Part shown: positions 24,898 to 33,320 of the stretch, one piece after another
Numbering within the stretch: position 1 is the stretch's first letter
Layout of the letters: every line of letters begins with the position of its first letter
NCBI RefSeq assembly: GCF_000024905.1
Contig: NC_013522.1
Location: forward strand, 558,001-622,000
Direction of reading: 5' to 3'
DNA: 64,000 nt
DNA from: Thermanaerovibrio acidaminovorans DSM 6589
GTDB lineage: Bacteria; Synergistota; Synergistia; Synergistales; Synergistaceae
Made by a program: the position numbers and the translations under genes
The notes under the pieces: model-generated
Databases searched by the model: none
Told to the model about the DNA's origin: nothing
Seen by the model: only the letters and a program-made list of their open reading frames with translations

Positions 24898-25854
24898 ATG
24901 ATAGATCCCCCCTTCTGGCATCCCGCCCATTGTTCCGCCTTCATATTCGACTGGGATGGGGTCCTGGTGGATGGGCCCCTGGACTTCTCCCCCCTGAGGG
25001 ATAGGTACTTCGGGGGCCGCAGGGTAATGCTCCTGGAGGAGGCGGAGAGGATGGAGGAGCCGCTCCGAAGCCGCTTCCTCGCTGATCTGGAGGACCTGGA
25101 GGTCTCCGGGGCATCCTCCTGCGTTCCCGTGGACGGGGCGTTGGACCTGATAGCCCACCTGGAGTCCCGGGGAATCCCCTGGGCGGTGGTCTCCCGAAAC
25201 TGCCGAAGGGCCATGGAGGCGGCGTCCCTGGCCGCCCGGGTCCCGTTGCCGGAGGTCACCCTGTCCAGGGACGATTTCCACCCCCCGAAGCCCGATCCGG
25301 CCCCCTTGCTTCATGCGGCTAGATTGCTTGGCACCCAGCCCCACGAGTGTGCCTTCGTTGGCGACTTCGTATACGATCTCCTGGGGGGCCGCAGGGCACG
25401 CATGAGGTCGATCCTGGTGAACCGGCTGGAGGAGAAGTGGCTTCCCCTGGCAGATCTGTCCCTTCCAACCCTTAGGGACCTCCTAGCGGTCCTGGGAGAT
25501 CCCACCCCGCTGGTGCCCTGGGAGTACTCTTCCCTCGCCAGGTCCGTAGGCGAGGAGGAGCTCAAACGCCGATTCGTCACCGTGGCCCTGGTGGAGGCTC
25601 GTCCCGGCTTCTGGGAGGACGCCTTCCTAGCCGCCTCTCTGGGGTGCGGCGGGTTCGTTACCTTGGACCTGGAGGTGGATGCCTCCATGTGGGCCCTGTC
25701 CCCATCGATGCCGGTTGGGGCCCTGGGGAGACCGCTGGGGGAGGTGTTGGGGGCAGCCCTTCGGGAGACCTTTCCGTTGGTGCGGGTCCTGGATGACTGG
25801 CCTGACCCGGTCCCCGTGACGGATCTCCTGGTGAGGTGGACCCATGGAGGATAG
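24898..25854 (+). CDS. HAD-superfamily hydrolase with extra C-terminal domain
   Basis: The product has about 318 residues. The N-terminal 200 form a HAD phosphatase: FIFDWDGVLVDG (motif I, DxD), VVSRN (motif II), PPKPDP (motif III Lys) and FVGDFVYDLLGGRRA (motif IV). The remaining 110 or so residues, including RFVTVALVEARPGFWEDAF, resemble no domain I know. Start candidates are ATG 24898, TTG 24895 and GTG 24889 behind GGGGGTG. Its last codons overlap the rarA start, so the two are coupled. HAD enzymes with such motifs dephosphorylate small sugars or nucleotides; the substrate is unknown. Confidence 0.85.
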   Translation: MIDPPFWHPAHCSAFIFDWDGVLVDGPLDFSPLRDRYFGGRRVMLLEEAERMEEPLRSRFLADLEDLEVSGASSCVPVDGALDLIAHLESRGIPWAVVSRNCRRAMEAASLAARVPLPEVTLSRDDFHPPKPDPAPLLHAARLLGTQPHECAFVGDFVYDLLGGRRARMRSILVNRLEEKWLPLADLSLPTLRDLLAVLGDPTPLVPWEYSSLARSVGEEELKRRFVTVALVEARPGFWEDAFLAASLGCGGFVTLDLEVDASMWALSPSMPVGALGRPLGEVLGAALRETFPLVRVLDDWPDPVPVTDLLVRWTHGG

Positions 25855-27109
25855 ACCCAGCCTGATGACCCCCCTGCCGGAGCGCATGAGACCCAGAAGC
25901 CTGGATGAGTACGTGGGGCAGGAGCACCTCCTGGGGGAGGGGGGGCCGTTGAGGCTGCTCATCTCCTCCAACTCACTGAGGAGCTGCATCCTCTACGGGC
26001 CTCCGGGGGTGGGGAAGACCACCTTGGTGAGGCTCATGGCCACCACCACCGGCCGGGAGCTCCTGGAGATCAACGCGGTCACCTCCAAGCTGTCGGACCT
26101 CAGGGCCCTGGCGGACAGGGCCGCCTCCCTCACCTCCATGGGGTTCGAGCCCCCCATAGCGTTCGTGGATGAGATCTACCACTTCAACTCCCAGCAGCAG
26201 AACGTGCTGTTGCCCTTCGTCGAGTCCGGCCAGATGGTCCTGGTGGGCACCACCACCGAGAACCCCTGGTTTGAGGTGAACAAGACCCTGCTCTCCCGGA
26301 TGCTGGTATACGAGCTGAAGCCCCTGGAGGACCGGCACGTGATCCAGGTGCTGGTAAGGGCTCTGGAGGATTTCGACCGGGGGCTTGGGCGGCTTGGGCT
26401 GTCCGTCACCGATGATGCCCTGGCCGCCCTGGCGGCCTCGTCCCAGGGGGACCTGAGACAGGCCCTGGTGAGGCTGGAGACCGTGGCCTCCGCGGTGGCC
26501 GCCTCCGGTGGGCGGGTCATGGGGGAGGAACAGGTGGCCGCCTTTGCGGGAAGGGCGTTTAAGAGATATGATAGAAAAGCGGACCAGCATTACGGGGTCA
26601 TATCCGCCTTCATAAAGAGCGTCAGGGGTTCCGACCCGGACGCGGCGGTGTACTGGCTCGCCAGGATGTTGGAGTCCGGGGAAGATCCCCGGTTCATAGC
26701 CCGGCGGATATGCATCCTTGCCGCCGAGGAGGTGGGCCTGGCGGACCCCATGGCGCTGGTGGTGGCCCAGGCGGCGGCGTCCGCCTTCGACCGGGTTGGC
26801 CTGCCTGAGGGGGACATGATCCTGGCGGAGGCGGCGCTGTACATAGCCGCCGCCCCCAAGAGCAACCGGGTCTACCGGGCCATAAGGGACGCCCGGGAGG
26901 CGGTGGCCAAGGGGGACGTGCTGGAGGTGCCGGAGCACCTGTTGCCCGGGAGCCCCAACTACCGCTATCCCCATGACTCCCCCTCCGGGTGGGTTCCGTC
27001 CTCTTACCTTCCGGAGCCCCGGCGGTTCTATCGTCCCTCCGACAGGGGAGGCGAGCTCAAAATAAGGGATCGGCTGAGGCGCCTTTGGCGGCGCTTCAGC
27101 GAAGGCTGA
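25844..27109 (+). CDS. rarA: Replication-associated recombination protein RarA (MgsA)
   Basis: The 421-residue clamp-loader-like AAA+ ATPase acts at stalled replication forks. It begins PLPERMRPRSLDEYVGQEHL and has Walker A GPPGVGKTT, Walker B AFVDEIYHFNSQQQN (family FVDEIHRFNKAQQD, with Tyr for His and Ser-Gln for Lys-Ala), sensor 1 GTTTENP and Arg finger region LLSRMLVYEL. The C-terminal tetramerisation domain includes KRYDRKADQHYGVISAFIKS and GSDPDAAVYWLARML. It overlaps the HAD gene and is followed 17 bp later by the hybrid signalling gene. Confidence 0.95.
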   Translation: MEDRPSLMTPLPERMRPRSLDEYVGQEHLLGEGGPLRLLISSNSLRSCILYGPPGVGKTTLVRLMATTTGRELLEINAVTSKLSDLRALADRAASLTSMGFEPPIAFVDEIYHFNSQQQNVLLPFVESGQMVLVGTTTENPWFEVNKTLLSRMLVYELKPLEDRHVIQVLVRALEDFDRGLGRLGLSVTDDALAALAASSQGDLRQALVRLETVASAVAASGGRVMGEEQVAAFAGRAFKRYDRKADQHYGVISAFIKSVRGSDPDAAVYWLARMLESGEDPRFIARRICILAAEEVGLADPMALVVAQAAASAFDRVGLPEGDMILAEAALYIAAAPKSNRVYRAIRDAREAVAKGDVLEVPEHLLPGSPNYRYPHDSPSGWVPSSYLPEPRRFYRPSDRGGELKIRDRLRRLWRRFSEG

Positions 27110-27126
27110 TAAGGGGGGTGACGTCT

Positions 27127-28839
27127 TTGGACAACTCCATGCTCAAGTCCCTCATGCACAGCGTTAAGACCGCCATCTCCGAGAGGGACCTCATAAGGGC
27201 CTTCCTGGAGGGCATGTGCGAGATAATGGGCAGTACCGCCTCCGCCGTATGGTTCAACGACGGGGAGGACCAGGCCTTCTTCTTCAACGATGGAGTCGTC
27301 AAGTCCCTGAGAGACTTCGGGTCCGATGAGGCCCACCGGCTCTGGCTTTACCTCAAGTCCATAGAGTCCCCCAGCGATGCCCCGGCGGTGAGGGACGGAA
27401 GCAACCCCCTGTGCTTCCCCGGCTGGAGCTGCCTCGACCGGGGTGCGCTGGCCCCCTTCAGGGGCAGGGATCTGTCCGGTTGGCTAGGGGTTTTTGGCCG
27501 GGATGACAACTACACCTCCTCGGATCTAATGGCCATGTGGCTCCTGGGGGACGTCTTCTCCCTTTCCATGGAGGTATTGAAGGGGCGGAGCCGCCTTGGG
27601 GAGATAGAGCAGTGGGGCCACTACCTGAGGACCCCCCTTTGGACCATGAGTCTGGCCCTGGAGGACCTCAAGGAGAGCTACTCCCCCCAGAGCGCCTCCC
27701 TGGCGTTCGGTGCCGCCCGGGTGCTGGCCTCCCAGATAGACACGTTCCTCTGCGAGATAGAGCTGGAGTCCCAGCGCTTCGGCTCCATGATCCCCTTGAG
27801 CGAGGCCCTGGAGTCCCTGGGATCCCTTGGTCAGGGGTGGAACCGGATGGAGGGGCGGGAGTTCGAGCTGGAGGTCCAGGGGGATGACCCGGGGAGGTAC
27901 CTCATCAAGTACGGGGCCCTTCAGGCCCTTATGGGGGCTCTCAACATGTACTACGTGGACCGGATGGCCCGTAAGGTGAGCGTGGGACTCGCCATCGAGG
28001 AGGGATCCGCCATGGTCATGGTGGAGGCCTGGTCCCTATCCCAGGGGGCCACCGACTCCCTCCGCCGGGTGGTGGAATACCTGGCGGAGAGGTACCTGGA
28101 GGGGGTTAAGTTCTTCTCCTCCGTGGGCGCTGAGGGGGTTGAGATGTCCATAAAGGTCCAGCCCGTCAGGTCCCCGGGGATCAGTACCCTGGATCGGCCC
28201 CCCAAGGTGCTGGTGGTGGACGACTCCCTGGTGAGCCGCAAGTCCCTGTCCATGATGCTGGAAAAGATGGGCGTCCAGGTCTTCAGCGCCGCCGACGGGC
28301 TGGAGGCCTTGGAGGTGGCCATGAGGGAGGACCCGGACCTGGTCTTCATGGACCTGCTGATGCCCAGGATGGGGGGGGTGGAGGCGGCGTCGAAGCTACG
28401 GGAGATGGGATTTGGCAAGCCCATACTGGCCCTTACCGCCGGCGGCGAGTCGGACCTGGTGGGGGCCTTAGAGGCGGGCATGGACGAGACCCTCTTCAAG
28501 CCCATCTCGGCCAACCTGCTGATGGACGTGATATCCCAGTGGACCGGTTGGAACCCGGAGGGGCGGGGGGATGACCAGATCACCGCCAGGGCCCGGGAGG
28601 ACTTCCTGGAGGAGGTGGACCAGCTGGCGTCCCTGCTGGTGGGTGCCATCGACCGGGGGGATCTGGAGGAGGCGGCCAAGCTGGCCCACCGGATCAAGGG
28701 GGACTCGGCCCTCGGGGGCTTCATGGAGCTCTCTCAGATGATGGGGCAGCTGGAGGGGGACATCAGGACCGGGGCGGACCTCTCCCGTCACCGGGACTAC
28801 CTGGCGTCGGACCTTCGAAGCAGGCTCATGACCCGGTAG
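27127..28839 (+). CDS. Hybrid signalling protein: degenerate histidine kinase + receiver + HPt
   Basis: The product has about 570 residues. Residues 1-150 look GAF-like. A recognisable H-box, QWGHYLRTPLWTMSLAL, has His at about 165. The region that should be the ATPase domain (about 235-350) lacks clear N, G1 and G2 boxes. Then follow a receiver (about 360-480: KVLVVDDS, LVFMDLLMP, FKPIS) and an HPt domain (about 500-570: LAHRIKGDSALGG, His near 521). It may take phosphate from another kinase and pass it between receiver and HPt. TTG 27127 follows GGGGGGTG; the frame opens earlier inside rarA but without a ribosome site. Confidence 0.85.
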   Translation: MDNSMLKSLMHSVKTAISERDLIRAFLEGMCEIMGSTASAVWFNDGEDQAFFFNDGVVKSLRDFGSDEAHRLWLYLKSIESPSDAPAVRDGSNPLCFPGWSCLDRGALAPFRGRDLSGWLGVFGRDDNYTSSDLMAMWLLGDVFSLSMEVLKGRSRLGEIEQWGHYLRTPLWTMSLALEDLKESYSPQSASLAFGAARVLASQIDTFLCEIELESQRFGSMIPLSEALESLGSLGQGWNRMEGREFELEVQGDDPGRYLIKYGALQALMGALNMYYVDRMARKVSVGLAIEEGSAMVMVEAWSLSQGATDSLRRVVEYLAERYLEGVKFFSSVGAEGVEMSIKVQPVRSPGISTLDRPPKVLVVDDSLVSRKSLSMMLEKMGVQVFSAADGLEALEVAMREDPDLVFMDLLMPRMGGVEAASKLREMGFGKPILALTAGGESDLVGALEAGMDETLFKPISANLLMDVISQWTGWNPEGRGDDQITARAREDFLEEVDQLASLLVGAIDRGDLEEAAKLAHRIKGDSALGGFMELSQMMGQLEGDIRTGADLSRHRDYLASDLRSRLMTR

Positions 28840-29585
28840 GCCCCCATGCCCACCCACTCCCGGAGGCCAAGGCAGGTCTCGCTCATGGATAGGGGAAGGA
28901 AGGAAATGGGGTCCATGGGGGACCTGTCGGTCAGCCTCCCCGCCTGATGGGGGTATACATCGAAGCCCTTCAGCACCGCCCGGGCGGTCATGATGGCCCG
29001 GGGCATGTGGAAGGAGCTGGTGACGATCACCACATTCCGCCTGTTCAGCCGCCTCAGTATGGGCAGGGCGTTCACCAGGTTCTCCCAGGTGGTGCGAGAG
29101 CGGCCTTCCCGGTAGACCTGGGTGGCCCCCATGTCCATGAGTGTCTGGGCCATGAGGTTGGCCTCCGACGCCTCCGGGTCCGGGTCTAACCTTGGGTTGC
29201 CTCCGCAGCAGACTATGGGCCAGCCGGTGTCCCTATGTAGCTGGAGGGCTTTCAGCACCCGGACGGAGGTGTAGTTGCCCAGCTGGTAGGGTTTGAGGTC
29301 TCGGTCGTACCGGACCCCGCCGCCTAAGAGGACGATGACCCCGTCGTCGGTGGGAAGCGGGTGGGATTCGTACATGTCCTCCAGGGGGCCGGTGATGAGC
29401 CGGGCGGACCAGTCGCAGGAGGCGGAGTAGATGGCGATCCCGGTGGCCAGACAGGCCAGGAGGAGGCCCCATCGTCGGGGCTGCCTGAGGCAGCAAAGGG
29501 CCATCAGGAGGCACGCCAGGACGAAGATGCCAGGGGGCACCGCCAGCGCCCCCGCCAGCTTATAGAGGAAGAACAGGGTGGACAA
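28797..29585 (-). CDS. YdcF/SanA family protein (DUF218), membrane-anchored
   Basis: The 262-residue protein has two N-terminal membrane segments (about residues 7-30 and 38-58) and a DUF218 domain with DGVIVLLGGGV, PIVCCGGNPRLD, SRTTWENLVNA and VVIVTSSFHMPRA. The family includes ElyC and SanA, linked to cell-envelope integrity and lipid carrier metabolism. The active site faces the outside or periplasm. Its 3' end overlaps the 3' end of the convergent hybrid gene by 43 bp. It is the last gene of the GntR-EamA-YdcF group. Confidence 0.9.
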   Translation of the reverse strand: MSTLFFLYKLAGALAVPPGIFVLACLLMALCCLRQPRRWGLLLACLATGIAIYSASCDWSARLITGPLEDMYESHPLPTDDGVIVLLGGGVRYDRDLKPYQLGNYTSVRVLKALQLHRDTGWPIVCCGGNPRLDPDPEASEANLMAQTLMDMGATQVYREGRSRTTWENLVNALPILRRLNRRNVVIVTSSFHMPRAIMTARAVLKGFDVYPHQAGRLTDRSPMDPISFLPLSMSETCLGLREWVGMGAYRVMSLLRRSDAR

Positions 29586-29615
29586 TGGGGTCGAACACCT
29601 GCCTGTCTTTTGGGA

Positions 29616-30497
29616 TTAGAGGGACATCACCGTGACTCCCCCCACCACCAGGGCTATGCCTAGGGTCTTGCGTAGCGTCAGGGGCTCCCGCAGGACCACG
29701 GTGGCGAAGAGGGCCGCCAGGAACGGTCTGGCACACGCCAGGCAGGTGGCCAGCGCCACCGATATGTGACGGAGGCTGTAGGAGAAGAGCAGGTTGCCTA
29801 TGGTGAGCCCCATGGCGCCTGCCACCGCCATTTCCAGCACGTCCCTGTAGCTCAATTCCCGAAGGTCCAAGACCTCCCGGGGATTCTTGAGGAGGAAGAC
29901 CGCCACTGACCCCAGGGTCACCCCTATGGATCGCCACAGCTCCAGCTTGGCCACGTCCATCCTTCCGATGAGGACCTTGTTGGTGACCACCCCGACGCTC
30001 CAGCACACCATGGTGGCCAGGGCCAGCAGTAGCCCCATCCTAAGCTCCCTGGGGGAGTCGGTCCCCTGGGCCTTGTTGAGCAGGAACAGCCCCCCCAGCG
30101 TCAGGAGGACCGACAGGACGATCGAGGGTCCCAGGGGCTCTCCGATGAAGACGTGGGACATCACCAGGGCCACGATGGGGAAGGAGGATGTGACCGGCAC
30201 CCCTATGGAGACCCCCAGCTTGTGTAGTGCTCCGAAGTAACACAGGTCTCCCACCACCAACCATGCGATGGAGGAGGACCAGATGACCCCCAAGAGGCTC
30301 AGGCTTGGGGGGGTGAGGACCGAGGTACCGCCGGTCAGCAGGGCGTAGAGGGCGGCGCTGACTATGTAGCCCAGGCACCTCAGCGCCCCAAGTCCCGTGT
30401 AGGACACCTTCTCGATGCCCCTCCGGTAGAGCACCGGCGCCATGGCCCACACGGCGGCGGCGCTGAGCGCAAGTCCCATGCCGACCAGGGTCCCCAT
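29616..30497 (-). CDS. EamA-family (DMT) transporter
   Basis: The 293-residue product has ten predicted membrane helices in two EamA repeats (about 1-140 and 150-290), typical of drug/metabolite exporters. Motifs include SSSIAWLVVGDLCYFGALHK, VTSSFPIVALVMSHVFIGE in the first repeat and the matching ACARPFLAALFATVVLREPL in the second. The ATG at 30497 is 3 bp after the stop of the GntR regulator, so the regulator probably controls it. The substrate is unknown; amino acid or metabolite export is usual. Confidence 0.9.
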   Translation of the reverse strand: MGTLVGMGLALSAAAVWAMAPVLYRRGIEKVSYTGLGALRCLGYIVSAALYALLTGGTSVLTPPSLSLLGVIWSSSIAWLVVGDLCYFGALHKLGVSIGVPVTSSFPIVALVMSHVFIGEPLGPSIVLSVLLTLGGLFLLNKAQGTDSPRELRMGLLLALATMVCWSVGVVTNKVLIGRMDVAKLELWRSIGVTLGSVAVFLLKNPREVLDLRELSYRDVLEMAVAGAMGLTIGNLLFSYSLRHISVALATCLACARPFLAALFATVVLREPLTLRKTLGIALVVGGVTVMSL

Positions 30498-30500
30498 GGC

Positions 30501-31160
30501 CTATCCCTTCGACATGATGTATCCCGTTAGGGATGCCACCGCGTTCTTGAGGTGCCTCCTGAGCCTCTCCTTGGCCATCTCCACGTTGCCCTCCAGGATG
30601 GCATCTATGAGGGCCACGTGCTCTTCCGATGAGCGCTTGAGGGGGACCCCCTCCACCGAGTAGTGCCTGCAGAGCTGGATCAGGTCGTTGACGTTGTGGA
30701 GCACCGTCTCCAGGAAGCCGTTCCCCGATTGGACGCTTATGAAGGAGTGAAACTCCCGGTCCCTCTCCAGGTACTGCTGGCTAGTCCACCCGGGTCCCAC
30801 GGACAGGAACATGTCCCTGTAGCGGAGCAGCTCCTCCCTTGGGGGGGAGGGACAGATCTTCTCAAGCGCAAGCCCCTCCAGGGCGACCCGGATCTCGTAA
30901 AGGTCCTCCGCCTCCTTTGGGGTGGGCAGGGCCACAAAGGCCCCCTTGCGGGGTACCAGTTTGACCAGACCGGTTTGGGCCAGTTGCCGGATAGCCTCCC
31001 TTATGGGGGTCCTGGATACCTCCAGCTGCTGAGACAAGTCGAACTCCGACAGCTTCTCGCCGGGTGGTATGAGACCGTTGACTATGGCGTCCTTTATCTT
31101 GTCGTAGACTATCTGCCTGAGATCCCGGTTCCTAGCGGGGGAAAGGGGATGATCCTTCAT
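30501..31160 (-). CDS. GntR-family regulator (FadR/FCD type)
   Basis: The 219-residue regulator has an N-terminal winged helix (QIVYDKIKDAIVNGLIPPGE, LSEFDLSQQLEVSRTPIREA, about residues 12-75) and an all-helical FCD ligand-binding domain (about 85-210). FCD regulators usually sense organic acids or related carboxylates through a metal site of His and Asp residues. It is co-transcribed with the EamA transporter and probably controls it and itself. The 100 bp upstream are AT-rich and probably hold the promoter and operator. Confidence 0.93.
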   Translation of the reverse strand: MKDHPLSPARNRDLRQIVYDKIKDAIVNGLIPPGEKLSEFDLSQQLEVSRTPIREAIRQLAQTGLVKLVPRKGAFVALPTPKEAEDLYEIRVALEGLALEKICPSPPREELLRYRDMFLSVGPGWTSQQYLERDREFHSFISVQSGNGFLETVLHNVNDLIQLCRHYSVEGVPLKRSSEEHVALIDAILEGNVEMAKERLRRHLKNAVASLTGYIMSKG

Positions 31161-31260
31161 TGGCCCGCCTCCTTAGCGATGGCTCTCCTTCAGAATGACG
31201 AATCCTTTATACATTATTTTATTACGAGGATGCCGGACATCTCAACCGTTTCAACTCAAG

Positions 31261-31773
31261 TTAGCACCTCTCCCTGCAGAGCCCGTCCACCCATAGCGAT
31301 AGGGCGTAGATGGCGTCCGACAGCCTGTTCAGGTACACGTACTGGGCTTCGGTGATCTCTCCCCGGCGGTAGAGCCCCACCGCCACCCGCTCGGCCCGGC
31401 GGGCCACCGTTCGGGCCACGTGAAGGGCCGCGCCGCTCACCGAGTCGCCGGGTCGGACGAACCGGAAGGGGCCCCGGTGTTCCGAGGTGACCTTGTCCAC
31501 TATCTCCTCCAGGAGGGCCGTGTCCGGCTCCGGCAGGTCATCGCACTTGGCGAGGCTACCCATGGCGTAGGACATGTTCTCCTCAAGCTTTAAGAGCCAC
31601 TGGGCCACCTCGTCGAAGGGGCAGGTGGCCCTGGCCATGCCCACGTGGGCCTGGCACTCGTCCACGGTGCCGTACAGCTCCACCAGGGGGTGATCCTTGG
31701 GCACCCGCTGGCCGTTGCAGAGGGAGGTCTCACCCCTGTCCCCGCCCTTGGTGGTTATTATCAGGTCCGGCAT
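31261..31773 (-). CDS. Corrinoid adenosyltransferase, PduO type
   Basis: The 170-residue enzyme transfers adenosyl from ATP to cob(I)alamin or cob(I)inamide. Family landmarks are the N-terminal ATP loop TTKGGDRGETSLCNGQRV, ELYGTVDECQAHVG, RPGDSVSGAALHVARTVAR and C-terminal YLNRLSDAIYALSLWVDG. The first loop reads TKGGDRGET rather than TKTGDxGxT. It is the last gene of the minus-strand corrinoid operon, 10 bp after the DUF2703-like gene. Confidence 0.93.
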   Translation of the reverse strand: MPDLIITTKGGDRGETSLCNGQRVPKDHPLVELYGTVDECQAHVGMARATCPFDEVAQWLLKLEENMSYAMGSLAKCDDLPEPDTALLEEIVDKVTSEHRGPFRFVRPGDSVSGAALHVARTVARRAERVAVGLYRRGEITEAQYVYLNRLSDAIYALSLWVDGLCRERC

Positions 31774-31783
31774 GGGGTGTCCC

Positions 31784-32215
31784 CTAGTGGCAACAACCGC
31801 AGGAGCCGCACTGGTGGTGTCCCCCCAGGAGCTTCATGGAGGCCCGGATCAGCCCGTCCATTATGAGCCCCGTGGGGACCTCCTGAAACTTGGCCCCTTC
31901 CTTGGCCCCTTCCATCACTATGGCCCTGCAGCTTCCCCCGTCATCGCAGGGGAGCATCTCCACCTCTAGCCCCAGCAGGGACTCCAGGGACGTCTCGTCC
32001 ATCTCCCCCGGGGACTCCAGGGTGATTAGGTTGTGCATCGTTCGGTTCTCGGTGGAGTCCTCCATCTCCCGGTGCTCGGCGGATATCTCGATTCCCAGGG
32101 CGGCGAACTTGGGGGCCATCCGCTCCAGCACGTGGAGCAGGTTCTCCCGGGTCCTCTTGAAACATCCGCAGTCTCCGTCGCCGATACCGTAGTGGGCCAC
32201 CACTATGCTTGCCAT
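31784..32215 (-). CDS. DUF2703-like protein with Cys/His-rich tail
   Basis: The 143-residue protein shows the DUF2703 pattern: a Cys-rich N-terminal segment (GDCGCFKRTRENLLHVLER), a middle MDETSLESLLGLEVEMLPCD, and CRAIVMEGAKEGAKFQEVP. It ends in a metal-binding-like tail, LLGGHHQCGSCGCCH. ATG 32215 has GGGGGG 6 bp upstream; a longer N-terminus overlaps the previous gene and is rejected. It lies between the threonine-phosphate decarboxylase and the adenosyltransferase in a corrinoid operon, suggesting a role in cobalt, corrinoid or thiol handling. That is context only. Confidence 0.75.
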   Translation of the reverse strand: MASIVVAHYGIGDGDCGCFKRTRENLLHVLERMAPKFAALGIEISAEHREMEDSTENRTMHNLITLESPGEMDETSLESLLGLEVEMLPCDDGGSCRAIVMEGAKEGAKFQEVPTGLIMDGLIRASMKLLGGHHQCGSCGCCH

Positions 32216-32246
32216 GCCCATCCCCCCGTTTAGGATTTTTAAGTGT

Positions 32247-33320
32247 TTATATCCCATACTCAAGGTCCTTGTCCATGAGGGCCCGCAGGGCATCCTCCAG
32301 GGCGTTGAACAGGGCCCTGTTGCTCCTCCTGTCCTTAACCGCCAGCCTGGCGTGATCATCCCCAAGGCCGAAGGACCTGCAGGTGCGGATAAGGATGCGT
32401 CTTTTGAGGAGCTCCTTCGCCAGGGCCCAGGCGGGCACCGGGCACCTGGTGAGGATGAAGTTGGAGTCTCCCTCCACCGGCTGGAAGCCGAGTCGCCGGA
32501 GGTTCCTCATCATGTACTTCCTCTCCTTGGCCAGCCTGTGTCTGGAATCGGATATGAACGGTTCCGGGTTCTCGCAGCACCAGGTGGCGAAGGCCTCTCC
32601 CGCGCAGTTGATGGGCCAGGGCTGAAGGCAATGCCTGATCCGGGCCACCGCGTCCGGGTGCCCCAGTGCGGCCCCTATCCGGAGTCCCGGGGCGGAGAAG
32701 TCCTTGGTGAAGGCCCTGAGGATCAGCAGGTTGCCCCTGGGCAGGTGTTCGATCGCCGAGGGGGCCGGGGGCCAGGTTAGGTTGACGAAGCACTCGTCCA
32801 CCATGAGGATGGCGCCTTGGCGGGAACAGAGCTCCAGGACCTGCTCCATCTCCTCCTGGGTCCAGACCCTTCCGGTGGGGTTGTTGGGCTGGCAGATAAC
32901 CAGCAGGTCCCCATGGGACAAGGTGCTCTCTAGGTCCCCCAGGGAGGGAGCGAAGTTGGGGGCCACCAGGGGGATCTCCCGGGTTGGGACACGCAACCTC
33001 TCCCCCCACTGCCGGTACTCGCCGAAGGTGGGGGAGAAGGTGACGATCCTTCCGGGCCTAAAGGCCATGATGGCCGCCCCCATCACGTCGCTGGCCCCGT
33101 TGCCGAAGCAGACCGCGGATTCGTCGATTCCGAGCCATCGGGCGAAGGCCCTGCGAAGCCTAGCCTGCTCCCTGTCAGGGTATATATGGGTGTAGGACAG
33201 GGCCTCCCTAGCGGCCTTCACTGCCCCCTTAGGGGGGCCGAAAGGGTTGACGTTGCTGGAGAAATCCAGCACTTCCTTGGGGTCCAGGTGGAGCCATCGG
33301 ACCAGGCCTCCGTGGATCAA
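32247..33320 (-). CDS. cobD: L-threonine-O-3-phosphate decarboxylase-like PLP enzyme (CobD)
   Basis: The 357-residue fold-type I PLP enzyme resembles histidinol-phosphate aminotransferase. Features are FSSNVNPFGPPKG at the N-terminus, FGNGASDVMGAAI, VICQPNNPTGRVW, ILMVDECFVNL, and the PLP Lys in AFTKDFSAPGLRIG. In cobalamin biosynthesis CobD makes (R)-1-aminopropan-2-ol phosphate, the linker used by CbiB. It overlaps the cbiB stop by 4 bp, which strongly favours CobD over HisC. Confidence 0.9.
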   Translation of the reverse strand: MIHGGLVRWLHLDPKEVLDFSSNVNPFGPPKGAVKAAREALSYTHIYPDREQARLRRAFARWLGIDESAVCFGNGASDVMGAAIMAFRPGRIVTFSPTFGEYRQWGERLRVPTREIPLVAPNFAPSLGDLESTLSHGDLLVICQPNNPTGRVWTQEEMEQVLELCSRQGAILMVDECFVNLTWPPAPSAIEHLPRGNLLILRAFTKDFSAPGLRIGAALGHPDAVARIRHCLQPWPINCAGEAFATWCCENPEPFISDSRHRLAKERKYMMRNLRRLGFQPVEGDSNFILTRCPVPAWALAKELLKRRILIRTCRSFGLGDDHARLAVKDRRSNRALFNALEDALRALMDKDLEYGI

